A stretch of 55,540 bases of DNA from Megasphaera sp. NM10 (GTDB lineage Bacteria; Bacillota; Negativicutes; Veillonellales; Megasphaeraceae): positions 1 through 55,540 of the forward strand of contig NZ_APHY01000007.1 of the NCBI RefSeq assembly GCF_000417505.1, given 5' to 3'. Position numbers and translations under genes: made by a program. Positions within the stretch are counted from its first letter, which is position 1. Each line of letters starts with the position of its first letter. The notes under the pieces are model-generated. The model was not told where the DNA came from. It made no database searches and saw nothing but the letters and a program-made list of their open reading frames with translations. Positions 23,799 through 32,164 of the stretch are shown here, piece after piece.

Positions 23799-24164
23799 TC
23801 AGGCCTCCCCTTCCTGGGGCGATGCCGCATCGGACGAGAAATGCTTGTTGTTATAATCGGCGGAAACGACGCCATCAGCTATCTGGTATTCCCCCTTGTC
23901 CGGCGTGAGCGGTTTGAATTGCAGATACTGTTTGCCGTCGCTGCCTTGGGTCACTAAATCGTCGACACTGGCCGGGAAGACGCCGTGGTCGATTTCATAG
24001 AGGGCGGCGGCATTGCTGATTGTCCGGATATCGGCCTGTACTTTGGCTTCCTGGGCCGTCTTGGTGGCCGATGAGAAACGGGGTACGGCAAAGGAGGCGA
24101 AAATCAGGATGAGGGACACACAAATCAACATTTCTAACAGGGAAAAACCATTGCGAGTCTGCAT
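23799..24164 (-). CDS. Major pilin-like protein (ComGC/GspG-like)
   Basis: The 121-residue prepilin has a canonical leader MQTRNG and mature start FSLLEMLICVSLILIFASF with Glu at +5. The C-terminal half has the ADIRTISNAAALYEIDHGVFP pattern and an Asp-rich end typical of GspG/ComGC. It is the only member of the cluster with the standard +5 Glu, which suggests that it is the main subunit. Confidence 0.85.
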   Translation of the reverse strand: MQTRNGFSLLEMLICVSLILIFASFAVPRFSSATKTAQEAKVQADIRTISNAAALYEIDHGVFPASVDDLVTQGSDGKQYLQFKPLTPDKGEYQIADGVVSADYNNKHFSSDAASPQEGEA

Positions 24165-24182
24165 ACGAAAAAACTCCTTTCA

Positions 24183-25232
24183 TCAGGTCACGATACTGGA
24201 TGCCATGTCCAGTAACGGTAAGAGGAAACAAAGAATCAAGACGCCCATCAAGGCGCCGGTCAACAAGAGGACGACAGGCCCGAGCCAGCGCCGTATCCGG
24301 CCGGCCAGCAGCTGGAGACGGCTGCCGTAGTAGACGGCAATCGACGCCAGGGCTTCGTCATAGGTCCCGGTCATTTCCCCGACGGCCAGCATGGTCTCGA
24401 CATAGGGCGTCCCGAAGCGGCCGGCGTGGACGGCCTGGCTGAAGGCACAGCCCCGTTCCAGCAGCAGCCGGGCCTGCCATACGTACTGGCGGAAGAGGCA
24501 TGACGGCACGACGGCGGCCGCTTCGGACAGGCAGTCCAGCAAGGGGATGCCGCCGGCCAGCTGGACGGCCAGGATCTGGCTGAAGCGCTGCCAGGCCCAG
24601 ATGAGGAACCACGACGCCATGCCGGGAAGGCGGATGATCTGCCGTTCCAGCCTCAGCCGCCACGCGTCCCGCTGCCAGGCCCAGCGCAGGACAATCAGGG
24701 CGCAGCACAATACGCCCAGGCCATAGATGCCGTACTGCCGCAGACCGTCGAAAAGGGCCAGCACGTACTGCGTCCCTTTAGGCAGAGGCACGGCCATCTG
24801 GACCATCATGTCCGTAAAGACGGGAATGATGAACAGGCACGCGCCTGCCGTCAGGGCTGCCAGGCAGACCAGGAGGAAGGCCGGATAAGCCACGGCCTGG
24901 ACCAGGAGGCGCCGCTCCCTGCCCTTCCTTTCATAGAAATCGGCCAGGACCTGGCAGAGTCCTTCGAGATTCCCCGTCTGTTCGCCGGCCCGGATGATAC
25001 GGCAGGCCAAGTCGGGGAAAGCCTGGCTTTGCCGCATGGCCTGAGACGGGCAGACGCCCTGCTCCATCTGCAGGGCCGCCAGATGCAGGGACGGGCGGCA
25101 GGCGCCGGGCATATCGCTCAGTAGCAGCTGCCAGGCCTGGACCAGGGGGATGCCGCTGCCGACGAGGACAGCCAGCTGGCGGAAGAACAAAGCCAGCATA
25201 GCTGCAGACAGCCGGCGCGGCGGGCGGATCAT
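24183..25232 (-). CDS. Pilus platform protein, PilC/GspF/ComGB family
   Basis: This is a 349-residue inner-membrane platform protein with two repeats of the T2SF domain. Each repeat has a FRQL or FSQIL motif, a GSGIPL or GGIPL motif, and IIRAGEQTGNLE or MLAVGEMTGTYDEAL. Three membrane segments lie near residues 110-135, 160-185 and 315-345. It anchors the pilus base and couples to the ATPases. It overlaps the PilT-like gene by 4 bp. Confidence 0.93.
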   Translation of the reverse strand: MIRPPRRLSAAMLALFFRQLAVLVGSGIPLVQAWQLLLSDMPGACRPSLHLAALQMEQGVCPSQAMRQSQAFPDLACRIIRAGEQTGNLEGLCQVLADFYERKGRERRLLVQAVAYPAFLLVCLAALTAGACLFIIPVFTDMMVQMAVPLPKGTQYVLALFDGLRQYGIYGLGVLCCALIVLRWAWQRDAWRLRLERQIIRLPGMASWFLIWAWQRFSQILAVQLAGGIPLLDCLSEAAAVVPSCLFRQYVWQARLLLERGCAFSQAVHAGRFGTPYVETMLAVGEMTGTYDEALASIAVYYGSRLQLLAGRIRRWLGPVVLLLTGALMGVLILCFLLPLLDMASSIVT

Positions 25233-26194
25233 GACGTCCCTCCCTCACCGCAGCGGCGCAGGGCCTGTTCCATGGTCCGCATCCCCAGGGCCGCACCGGT
25301 CTGCATGACCGTCGGCAGCTGATATTCCTTACCGCTGCGGATGAGCTGGACCACGGCCGGCGTGCGGACGAGGACTTCCCGGACGATGTCGATCCGTCCC
25401 TGCCGTTCCAGGCGGCGCTGGGCCAGGATGGCCTGCAGTACCATGGCCAGGCGGCAGCGGACTTCCTGCTGGGCCTCGCCACTATAGGCACCGGCCAGGC
25501 GGCTCACAGCCTGTGCTGCCGACGGCGTGTGCAGCGTCGACAAGACGAAGTGCCCCGTCTCGGCGGCCGTCAAAGCCGCATCCATGGCGGCCCGGTCGCG
25601 CATCTCGCCGATAAGGATGACGTCCGGATCCTGGCGCAGGGCCTGGCGGATGCCTTCGGCAAAGGTCGCGAAGTGCGTCCCCAGTTCGCGCTGCGTAATC
25701 AAGGCGGCCTTCCCGGCTTCGACGTATTCAATCGGGTCTTCCAGGGTGACGATATGGCAGGGCCGCCGTTCATTAATGGCCTGGAGGATGCGCCACAGGG
25801 CCGTCGTCTTGCCGCTGCCCGTGGGCCCGCAGACCAGGACCAGGCCACTGGTCAGGCAGCTGAGGCGCTGCAGCAGCGGTCCGTCTCCATCTGGCGGCAG
25901 CGACGCTAAAGGATAGAGGAAGCGTATCGTCACATGGAGGCCGGCGTACTCCCGGCAGACGTGGAGGCGGCAGCGCAGGGCGTCGTGCCAGGAAAAGGCG
26001 CCGTCGCCCTGGTCCCCGCCGCTCCAGCCGACGGCCTGCAGGACCTGGCGCAGGTCCCCTTCGCTCAAGGGCGGCCCTGGAAGCGGACAGAGGCCCTGGG
26101 CCAGGCGCATCATCGGCGGCCGGCCCGTCTGCAGATGAAGGTCTGCGGCCTGCTGACCCATGGCCGTTTCCATCAGTTCCCTTACCTTCACCAT
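25229..26194 (-). CDS. PilT-like retraction ATPase
   Basis: The 321-residue protein has the PilT layout: ADLHLQTGRPPMMRL at the N-terminus, Walker A CGPTGSGKTTALW (near residue 122), Asp box TLEDPIEYV, Walker B QALRQDPDVILIGEMRD and His box TGHFVLSTLHTPSA. It is a hexameric motor expected to retract the pilus. A dedicated PilT beside PilB points to a retractable type IV pilus rather than a plain secretion system. It overlaps both neighbours (pilB by 7 bp and the platform gene by 4 bp). Confidence 0.92.
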   Translation of the reverse strand: MVKVRELMETAMGQQAADLHLQTGRPPMMRLAQGLCPLPGPPLSEGDLRQVLQAVGWSGGDQGDGAFSWHDALRCRLHVCREYAGLHVTIRFLYPLASLPPDGDGPLLQRLSCLTSGLVLVCGPTGSGKTTALWRILQAINERRPCHIVTLEDPIEYVEAGKAALITQRELGTHFATFAEGIRQALRQDPDVILIGEMRDRAAMDAALTAAETGHFVLSTLHTPSAAQAVSRLAGAYSGEAQQEVRCRLAMVLQAILAQRRLERQGRIDIVREVLVRTPAVVQLIRSGKEYQLPTVMQTGAALGMRTMEQALRRCGEGGTS

Positions 26195-27231
26195 GAGCTC
26201 CCTCCTTCACAGACGCGGCGTATCTCCCTTTCATCCGTCCGTCCGGCCGCCAGGGTCCGGGCGATGACGTCGGGCAGGAGGACAGCACCATCGGACCGGG
26301 CCGCATCCGTCAGGTCCCGGACGCCGGCACAGCGGCGGATGGCGTCGCGGAGACGGCGGCCAGCCGGCACGACTTCGCACAGGCAGAAACGGCCCTGATA
26401 AGACCCATCGCTCCTGCGGCAGCGGACCAGGCGCTGGGACACGACGCCGGCCAGGGCATCGGCTGCCAGGTAGGGCGCGACGCCCATATCGGTCAGGCGG
26501 ATCACGGCCTCGACGGCGCTCGGCGCATGGAGGGTACTGAAGATGACGTGCCCTGTCAGGGCGGCCCGCACGGCGATGCGCGCCGTCTCGCCATCGCGGA
26601 TTTCGCCGACGACGAGGATATCCGGGTCCTGGCGCAGCAGGGCCCGCAGGCCGTCCTGGAACATCATGCCCCCTTTGGCCTGGACCTGGCTCTGGGAAAT
26701 GCCCTCCATGAGGATTTCCACCGGGTCTTCCAGGGTCGCAATGCTGACCGAGTCGTCCTGGATCTCGTGGATGGCCGCATAGAGAGTCGTCGTCTTGCCG
26801 CTGCCCGTGGGCCCGCAGATGAGGATGAGCCCCTGGCGGCAGCGGATGAGCTTTTCCAGACAGCGCCGGACCTGGTCGTCCATGCCCAGGGCCGAGAGAG
26901 CCAGGGGGATGCGCTGGCCGTCGAGGATGCGGATGACGACTTTTTCGCCGCGCACTGTCGGCAGCGTACTGACCCGCAGGTCCAGGCGTCGTTCCCCGTC
27001 CTTCCAGACGATGCGCCCGTCCTGGGGCAGGCGGCGGTTGGCGATGTCCAGGCCGGCCAGGACTTTGATGCGGCTTACCAGTTTCTCCAGGCCGCCCTTG
27101 TGGAGCGTCCCGGCCTGACAGAGGACACCGTCCCGGCGCCAGCGGATGCGGACGGCGTCGTCCAGGGGCTCGATGTGGATGTCGCTGGCCCCGGCAGCCA
27201 GGGCGTCTTGCAGTAACTTGTTTACGTCCAT
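26188..27231 (-). CDS. PilB/GspE/ComGA-like assembly ATPase
   Basis: This is a 347-residue extension ATPase. It starts directly in the N2 domain (SDIHIEPLDDAVRIRWRRDG), then Walker A CGPTGSGKTTTLYAA (near residue 138), TLEDPVEI, GLRALLRQDPDILVVGEIRD and TGHVIFSTLHAPSAVEAV. It lacks the N1 domain and the zinc Cys cluster of full PilB (~560 residues), like ComGA. It is the first gene of the pilus cluster. Its ribosome-binding site lies in the 3' arm of a strong hairpin at 27241-27274. Confidence 0.93.
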   Translation of the reverse strand: MDVNKLLQDALAAGASDIHIEPLDDAVRIRWRRDGVLCQAGTLHKGGLEKLVSRIKVLAGLDIANRRLPQDGRIVWKDGERRLDLRVSTLPTVRGEKVVIRILDGQRIPLALSALGMDDQVRRCLEKLIRCRQGLILICGPTGSGKTTTLYAAIHEIQDDSVSIATLEDPVEILMEGISQSQVQAKGGMMFQDGLRALLRQDPDILVVGEIRDGETARIAVRAALTGHVIFSTLHAPSAVEAVIRLTDMGVAPYLAADALAGVVSQRLVRCRRSDGSYQGRFCLCEVVPAGRRLRDAIRRCAGVRDLTDAARSDGAVLLPDVIARTLAAGRTDEREIRRVCEGGSSW

Positions 27232-27274
27232 AAAAAAATACTCCTTTCCATAGCTAGCATAGCATGGAAAGGAG
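27232..27274 (-). terminator. Hairpin with T run covering the pilB-like ribosome-binding site
   Basis: A perfect 11-bp stem (27241-27251 with 27264-27274) with a 12-nt loop is followed on the minus strand by TATTTTTTT and then directly by the ATG. The 3' arm contains GGAAAGGAG, the only Shine-Dalgarno sequence for the gene. It can act as a terminator after the 49-codon gene, as an attenuator, or as a translation block. Confidence 0.75.
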
Positions 27275-27341
27275 ACGTCCTGACAAAATTTAATCGTCTT
27301 TTAATGAAAAATCGGAAAACGGCGAAAAACTTAAGAATCCT

Positions 27342-27491
27342 TTAATCTTCCGTCTTGTCCGCCGTTTCTTTGTTGCGGATTTCGCTCAATTTTTCGGCTA
27401 ATTCGTGGAAGGTCTTCTGGTAGAGATCTTCCTTCTTCTGTTTTTCTTCACTGGCATCGATGGTCTTAGCCATTTGTTCCCAAAAACTCAT
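27342..27491 (-). CDS. Small charged hypothetical protein (49 aa)
   Basis: This short ORF starts MSFWEQMAKTIDASEEKQKK and is highly charged and helical, ending KETADKTED. AAGGGGGATTACCT precedes the ATG at 27491. There is no recognised family. It lies between the trkH gene and the pilus cluster, both in the same direction. Confidence 0.6.
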   Translation of the reverse strand: MSFWEQMAKTIDASEEKQKKEDLYQKTFHELAEKLSEIRNKETADKTED

Positions 27492-27583
27492 AGGTAATCC
27501 CCCTTTGATAAAAGATAGAGTAACGTTAAGATTGTCTTTATTATACGGCAAAGGGATGGCGTCATGCAAGGGATTTCCCCCAA

Positions 27584-29038
27584 TTACCAGCTGTTGCGGT
27601 GGCGCCAGAAGGACGGCATGAGGATAGCCAGGACCGGCAGGGCTTCCAGGCGGCCCATGAGCATGGACAGGCAGAGGGCGACTTTGCTGAGCGGCGGCAG
27701 GGCCGAACAAGTAGCCGTCGCACCGAACTGGCCGAATCCTGGCCCGCAGCTGCCCATGGTCGAGACACTGAGGCCGATGGCATCGAAGATGGCCACGCCG
27801 TCAAAGACCATGATGAACGTCCAGAGGACGCCGAGCATGGTGTAGATGAAGAAGAATTTGGCTACGCCGTAAATGAGGTCCATCGAGAATTCTTCGCCAT
27901 TAGAACGGATGTGCAGGACCATGTTGGGATGTATCTTCTGGCGGATGATGGCGGCAATGGTCTTGACCAGCAGCATGACGCGCGTCACTTTCAGTCCGCC
28001 TGTCGTCGAACCGGCACAGCCGCCGATGAACATCAGGACCAGGAGGATGAATTTGGAAAAGACCGGCCACTGTTCAAAGTCGTTGGAGACGAAGCCCGTC
28101 GACGACGAAATGGACACGGACTGGAAAAAGGCCTGGCGCAGGGCTTCGATGCCGTCCCACTGCTGGGCCAGGACCAGGTTGAGGGCCATGGCCGCCGTCG
28201 AGATGGCGACGATGGCCAAGTAGACGCGGAACTCCGTATCGCCGAGGATGACTTTGCAGCCCTTCTTCCAGGCCGCGACGTACATGCCGAAGTTGGCGCT
28301 GCTGATGAGCATGAAAAAGGACAGGCAGCATTCGACGACAGGGCTGTCGAAATGGGCGACGCTGTTATTGTACGGCGAGAAACCGCCCGTAGCGATAGTG
28401 GCAAAGGCGTGGTCGGCTGCGATGAGGAAGGACATGCCGCAGAGCATGAAGACGACCGTCGAGGCAACGGTAAAGACGACGTACACCGTGAACAGGGCCT
28501 TGGCCATCTCCTTGATGCGCGGCAGGGCCCGGTCCGACCGGGGGCCTGTGCTTTCGGCATTGAACATGTGGACGATGCCCTTGCCGAACTGAGGAAAGAC
28601 AGCGATGAAGATGACGATGATACCCAGGCCGCCGAACCAGTGGGTCAGGGCCCGCCAGAGGACCAGGCTGGCCGGCATGGCTTCGATGTCGTCGATGACC
28701 GTCGCCCCCGTGCCGGACAGGCCGGAAATACATTCAAAGACACCGTCCAGGACGGACAAATAGCCGCCGGCAGCATAGGGAACCATGCCCAGGAAAGTGA
28801 CCATGATCCAGCCCAGAGCCGTAATGGCCACGCCTTCGCGGACAGTCAGGCTGTCCGTCGGCCGATGGCCCTGCCACATGAGCAGGCGCCCTATGAGGAT
28901 GCTGATGACAATGGCCACGAGGAACGCGGCGATACTGGCTTCCCCATAGAAAAGGGCGACGACAAAGGGAATCATCAAGGCCAGCCCGCAGGCCTGAGCC
29001 AATTTTCCCAAGACAAATAAAACAATTCGTATATTCAT
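27584..29038 (-). CDS. trkH: Trk-type potassium uptake membrane protein (copy 1)
   Basis: This is a 484-residue TrkH/KtrB family channel subunit with four pore repeats. The filter glycines are visible in GLSGTGATVI, ATGGFSPYN, SSSTGFVSND and STMGSCGPGF. It uses TrkA for gating. It is 10 bp after the second trkH gene and ends the trkA-trkH-trkH cluster. Copy 1 is the more canonical of the two. A third-position swap between K+ and Na+ preference cannot be judged by eye. Confidence 0.93.
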   Translation of the reverse strand: MNIRIVLFVLGKLAQACGLALMIPFVVALFYGEASIAAFLVAIVISILIGRLLMWQGHRPTDSLTVREGVAITALGWIMVTFLGMVPYAAGGYLSVLDGVFECISGLSGTGATVIDDIEAMPASLVLWRALTHWFGGLGIIVIFIAVFPQFGKGIVHMFNAESTGPRSDRALPRIKEMAKALFTVYVVFTVASTVVFMLCGMSFLIAADHAFATIATGGFSPYNNSVAHFDSPVVECCLSFFMLISSANFGMYVAAWKKGCKVILGDTEFRVYLAIVAISTAAMALNLVLAQQWDGIEALRQAFFQSVSISSSTGFVSNDFEQWPVFSKFILLVLMFIGGCAGSTTGGLKVTRVMLLVKTIAAIIRQKIHPNMVLHIRSNGEEFSMDLIYGVAKFFFIYTMLGVLWTFIMVFDGVAIFDAIGLSVSTMGSCGPGFGQFGATATCSALPPLSKVALCLSMLMGRLEALPVLAILMPSFWRHRNSW

Positions 29039-29048
29039 GGTGTACCTC

Positions 29049-30503
29049 CTACCAGCGCCGCCGCAGATAACCGAATGCGGTCTGGATGACGACGAGGAAG
29101 GAAAAGATTTCGACGCGTCCTAAAATCATGAGGAAACTGCAATACAGCTTAGTCCATGCCGGCAGGACGGAAACGTCGGCTACGCCGAAGAGGTCCATCG
29201 TCGCCCCGACACTGGACAGGCAGCCTACGGCCATCCCCATGGCCTGCATGGGCGTGACGCCGGACAGGGAAATGATCAGCATGGAGACGAAGAACGTCGC
29301 CATGAAGAGGAAGAAATAACTGAGGACACGGCTGATGATCTTCATATCGACAGGGACGCCGTCGATTTTCAAAGAAATGACCATGTGCGGATGTAGGGTC
29401 CGGCGCATTTCCTGGGCAGCCATCTTGAAAAGGACCATGAAGCGCATGACCTTGAGACCGCCTGTAGCCGAGCCGATACAGCCGCCGACAAAGGCCAGGG
29501 CAAAGAGGACGTACTTGTCGAATTCCGGCCAGGTGCTGTAGGCGGCTGACGAAAAACCGCTGGTGCTGATGAAGGACAGGACCTGGAAAAAGCCGTAGCG
29601 CAGGTTATCCCAGCCGTCGTAGACGCCGAAACGCCACAAATGGAAGGATACGAGGCAGCCCGTGACGACGACGACGGTCAAAAAGGTCCGCCATTCGGCA
29701 TCGCAGAAAAGGCTCTTGAAGTCGCGCCGTTCCCAGCTCTTCCAGTAGAGGAGGAAATTGCCGCTGGCCAGGAGCATGGATACAGCTCCGGCCGCTTCCA
29801 GGGCCAGGCTGTCATATTGAGAAAAATCGAAGAGCGAATCGCCGCCGCTGGTGGACATGGTCATGAGGCCCTGATTGACGGCCATGCCCAAAGGCAGGCC
29901 GGCCAGGACGTAGAGGACCATGGAAAAGGCCGTAATGGCCAGGTAGATGAGACCGGCCTGGCGGGCCGCTTCCTGCATGCGGGCCACCATGGGGCTGAAG
30001 GATACGCTCTGATGGACGGACAAGGTCAGGCCGAAACAGCCGCTGACCTGGGGCATGACCGATACCAGGAGGAGGATGAAGTTGAGGCCGCCGAGCCATT
30101 CCATGAGGCTGTGCCACAACAAGAGCGACTGCGGCAGGCCGGCCCCGCCGTCAGCCAGGCACGACGTCCCAGTCGTCGTAAAAGCCGAGACGCTTTCAAA
30201 GAAGGCGTCGACAGGCGATGCGAAAGTGCCGGCCATGACGTAGGGAATCATACCCAAAAGGCCCAGGAGGAACCAGGCCGATACCATGTACCAGGCCCCC
30301 TCCCCCGGTCCCAGGTGGCGTTTGTGATGGCGGCCGCGGTAACGGCAGAACGCCGCTGCAAGCAAGGCGGCGGCCAGGGCCGGGGCAAAATAGACCAGGC
30401 CCGCTTCACCCCACCACAAGGCGGACAGCAGAGGGATGAGCAGCGCCAGACCGTTGATCAGGGCCAGGCGGCTGACGAGATAAAAGACGATACTGCGGTT
30501 CAT
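29049..30503 (-). CDS. trkH: Trk-type potassium uptake membrane protein (copy 2)
   Basis: This is a second 484-residue TrkH paralogue. Filter glycines are kept in FTTTGTSCL, MSTSGGDSLF, ISTSGFSSAA and SSVGATMDLFG, but the surrounding residues differ clearly from copy 1. The two are therefore old paralogues rather than a recent duplication. It is 3 bp after trkA. The two copies probably differ in affinity or ion preference, or form mixed assemblies on one TrkA ring. Confidence 0.92.
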   Translation of the reverse strand: MNRSIVFYLVSRLALINGLALLIPLLSALWWGEAGLVYFAPALAAALLAAAFCRYRGRHHKRHLGPGEGAWYMVSAWFLLGLLGMIPYVMAGTFASPVDAFFESVSAFTTTGTSCLADGGAGLPQSLLLWHSLMEWLGGLNFILLLVSVMPQVSGCFGLTLSVHQSVSFSPMVARMQEAARQAGLIYLAITAFSMVLYVLAGLPLGMAVNQGLMTMSTSGGDSLFDFSQYDSLALEAAGAVSMLLASGNFLLYWKSWERRDFKSLFCDAEWRTFLTVVVVTGCLVSFHLWRFGVYDGWDNLRYGFFQVLSFISTSGFSSAAYSTWPEFDKYVLFALAFVGGCIGSATGGLKVMRFMVLFKMAAQEMRRTLHPHMVISLKIDGVPVDMKIISRVLSYFFLFMATFFVSMLIISLSGVTPMQAMGMAVGCLSSVGATMDLFGVADVSVLPAWTKLYCSFLMILGRVEIFSFLVVIQTAFGYLRRRW

Positions 30504-30506
30504 GGT

Positions 30507-31853
30507 CTATTCCCTGCCTTTGAAGTACTTCATGACCTTCTTGGAATATTCCGTCTGGATGAAGAGGATGATCCGGTCGCCGGCCATGAGGACGGACTGG
30601 CCGTTCGGGATATAGGCTTCGCCGTCACGGACATAGGCGCAGACCAGACATTCCTTGGGCAGGCGGACATCCATGAGGCGCTTTCCGGCTACGGGAGCCC
30701 CGTCCTGGACGATGACTTCCACGGCTTCAGCCTTGGCCCCTTCCAGGAGGGACACGGAGACGACACCGCCGCGGCGGGCAAAGGCCAGGACTTCGCTGGC
30801 CGACAAGAGGCGTGTCGACAAGACGATATCGACGCCGACCTTTTCCATGAGGTCGCCGTATTCGATGCGCGACACGCGGACGATGGTCTTCTTGGCGCCC
30901 AAGTGCTTGGCGATGAGGGCCAGCATGAGGTTCAGGCGGTCGTCATCGGTCAGGCAGATGACGACGTCGGCATCGGCAATGCCTTCCTGTTCCAGGAGGT
31001 CGATGTCCGTGCCGTCGCCGCAAATGGCCAGGCCGTTGTCCAGGAGTTCTGCCACCTGGCGGCAGCGTTCGCGGTCTTTATCGAAAATCTTGACCTTGAT
31101 GCCTTCCTTGTCGAGCATGGGGGCCAAAAAACGGCCGGACCGGCCGGCGCCGATGATGATGACCCGTTCGACCATCTTCGTGTCGCTGGGGACGAAGTTC
31201 TCACTGAATTTCTCGATGGCCTTGGGGTCGCCGATGAAATACGCATTGTCGTGCGGGAACAGGCAGTCATCACCATGAGGGATGATCATGCGGTGATCGC
31301 GGAAAATCATGCCGGCCAGGATGGACGGCGGCATGTTCATATCCTTAAAGGGGATGTTGATGAGCGGCGAATGGCGGCGGACCTTGGTTTCAAAGAGCCG
31401 GACCTTGCCGTTGGCGAAGTCTTCGACGTTGAGGGCGGCCGGCGTCATGAGGATGCGGTTGATTTCACGGGCCGTGATCATTTCCGGATTGAGCATGAGG
31501 TCGATGTCGAAATTCTGCTTCAGATAATCCTTGGCTTCCGACAGGAACTGCATGTCCCGGATGCGGGCCGCCGTGTACTTGATGCCGTGTTTCTTGGCCA
31601 TGATACAGGCGACCATATTGACTTCATCGACAGCCGTACAGGCGACGAGGATATCGGCACCGCGGATATCGGGATCGTTCATGGTAATCGGGCTGGCCCC
31701 GTTGGCCAGGACGGTCAATACATCGAGATTATTCTTGACGACTTCCAGCCGTTCTTCATTATGATCGACGACGACGACGTCGAATTGTTCATTCGATAAG
31801 AGCTCGGCAATACTGTACCCCAGCTTGCCGGCGCCTACGACAACGATACGCAA
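30507..31853 (-). CDS. trkA: Trk system regulatory subunit TrkA
   Basis: This is a 448-residue cytosolic gating protein with two RCK units. Each has a Rossmann start (VVVGAGKLGYSIAELL at 3-18 and IIIGAGRSGRFLAPML near 232) and a following TrkA-C domain. It binds NAD(H) or ATP in the family and controls TrkH. It is the first gene of the trk cluster, followed by two trkH genes. Confidence 0.95.
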   Translation of the reverse strand: MRIVVVGAGKLGYSIAELLSNEQFDVVVVDHNEERLEVVKNNLDVLTVLANGASPITMNDPDIRGADILVACTAVDEVNMVACIMAKKHGIKYTAARIRDMQFLSEAKDYLKQNFDIDLMLNPEMITAREINRILMTPAALNVEDFANGKVRLFETKVRRHSPLINIPFKDMNMPPSILAGMIFRDHRMIIPHGDDCLFPHDNAYFIGDPKAIEKFSENFVPSDTKMVERVIIIGAGRSGRFLAPMLDKEGIKVKIFDKDRERCRQVAELLDNGLAICGDGTDIDLLEQEGIADADVVICLTDDDRLNLMLALIAKHLGAKKTIVRVSRIEYGDLMEKVGVDIVLSTRLLSASEVLAFARRGGVVSVSLLEGAKAEAVEVIVQDGAPVAGKRLMDVRLPKECLVCAYVRDGEAYIPNGQSVLMAGDRIILFIQTEYSKKVMKYFKGRE

Positions 31854-31885
31854 AGGAAAGACCTCCTTGTAAGTCGAAATAGAAA

Positions 31886-32055
31886 GGAGGCTGCCACACG
31901 AAGACAGCCTCTTTTTATACTTTAAGTTTGCAGTTTTTAGTTTGTAGTGAATGACTAAAAATTAAAACCCATCCTCTACAAACTACAAACGCTATACTAC
32001 AACTTTTGAAGACAAAGGGCTCCACATGACGGCACAAACCACCATGTTCCAGCCC
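31886..32055. repeat. Composite intergenic element between trkA and the diguanylate cyclase gene
   Basis: The 311-bp gene-free spacer 31854-32164 holds a hairpin with TTTTT (31887-31916) and phased 7-mers AGTTTGC, AGTTTTT, AGTTTGT and AGTGAAT (31925-31952). These are followed by CTACAAA, CTACAAA, CGCTATA and CTACAAC (31976-32003), then a hairpin GGGCT...AGCCC (32017-32055) whose loop (gacggcacaaacc) resembles those at 1351-1396 and 50061-50107. It has the same order of parts as 1223-1396. The second hairpin probably ends the cyclase transcript. Confidence 0.7.
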
Positions 32056-32164
32056 CTACAAATAGTATCACATTTTGTCCTTTTTGTACATCTTTCCTTT
32101 TCGCCGCCAAGGCGATGATCTGGCAGCCCTCTCCCCTTTGCCCCGAGCCAGCCAACACTCACCC

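Noticed and set aside
29640-31799. Very long open frame (over 700 codons) on the plus strand opposite trkH and trkA.
   Set aside because: It is the complement of conserved trk genes in G+C-rich DNA, has low-complexity composition and no family features. Similar antisense frames opposite mrdA, the radical SAM gene and the phosphodiesterase gene were rejected for the same reason.
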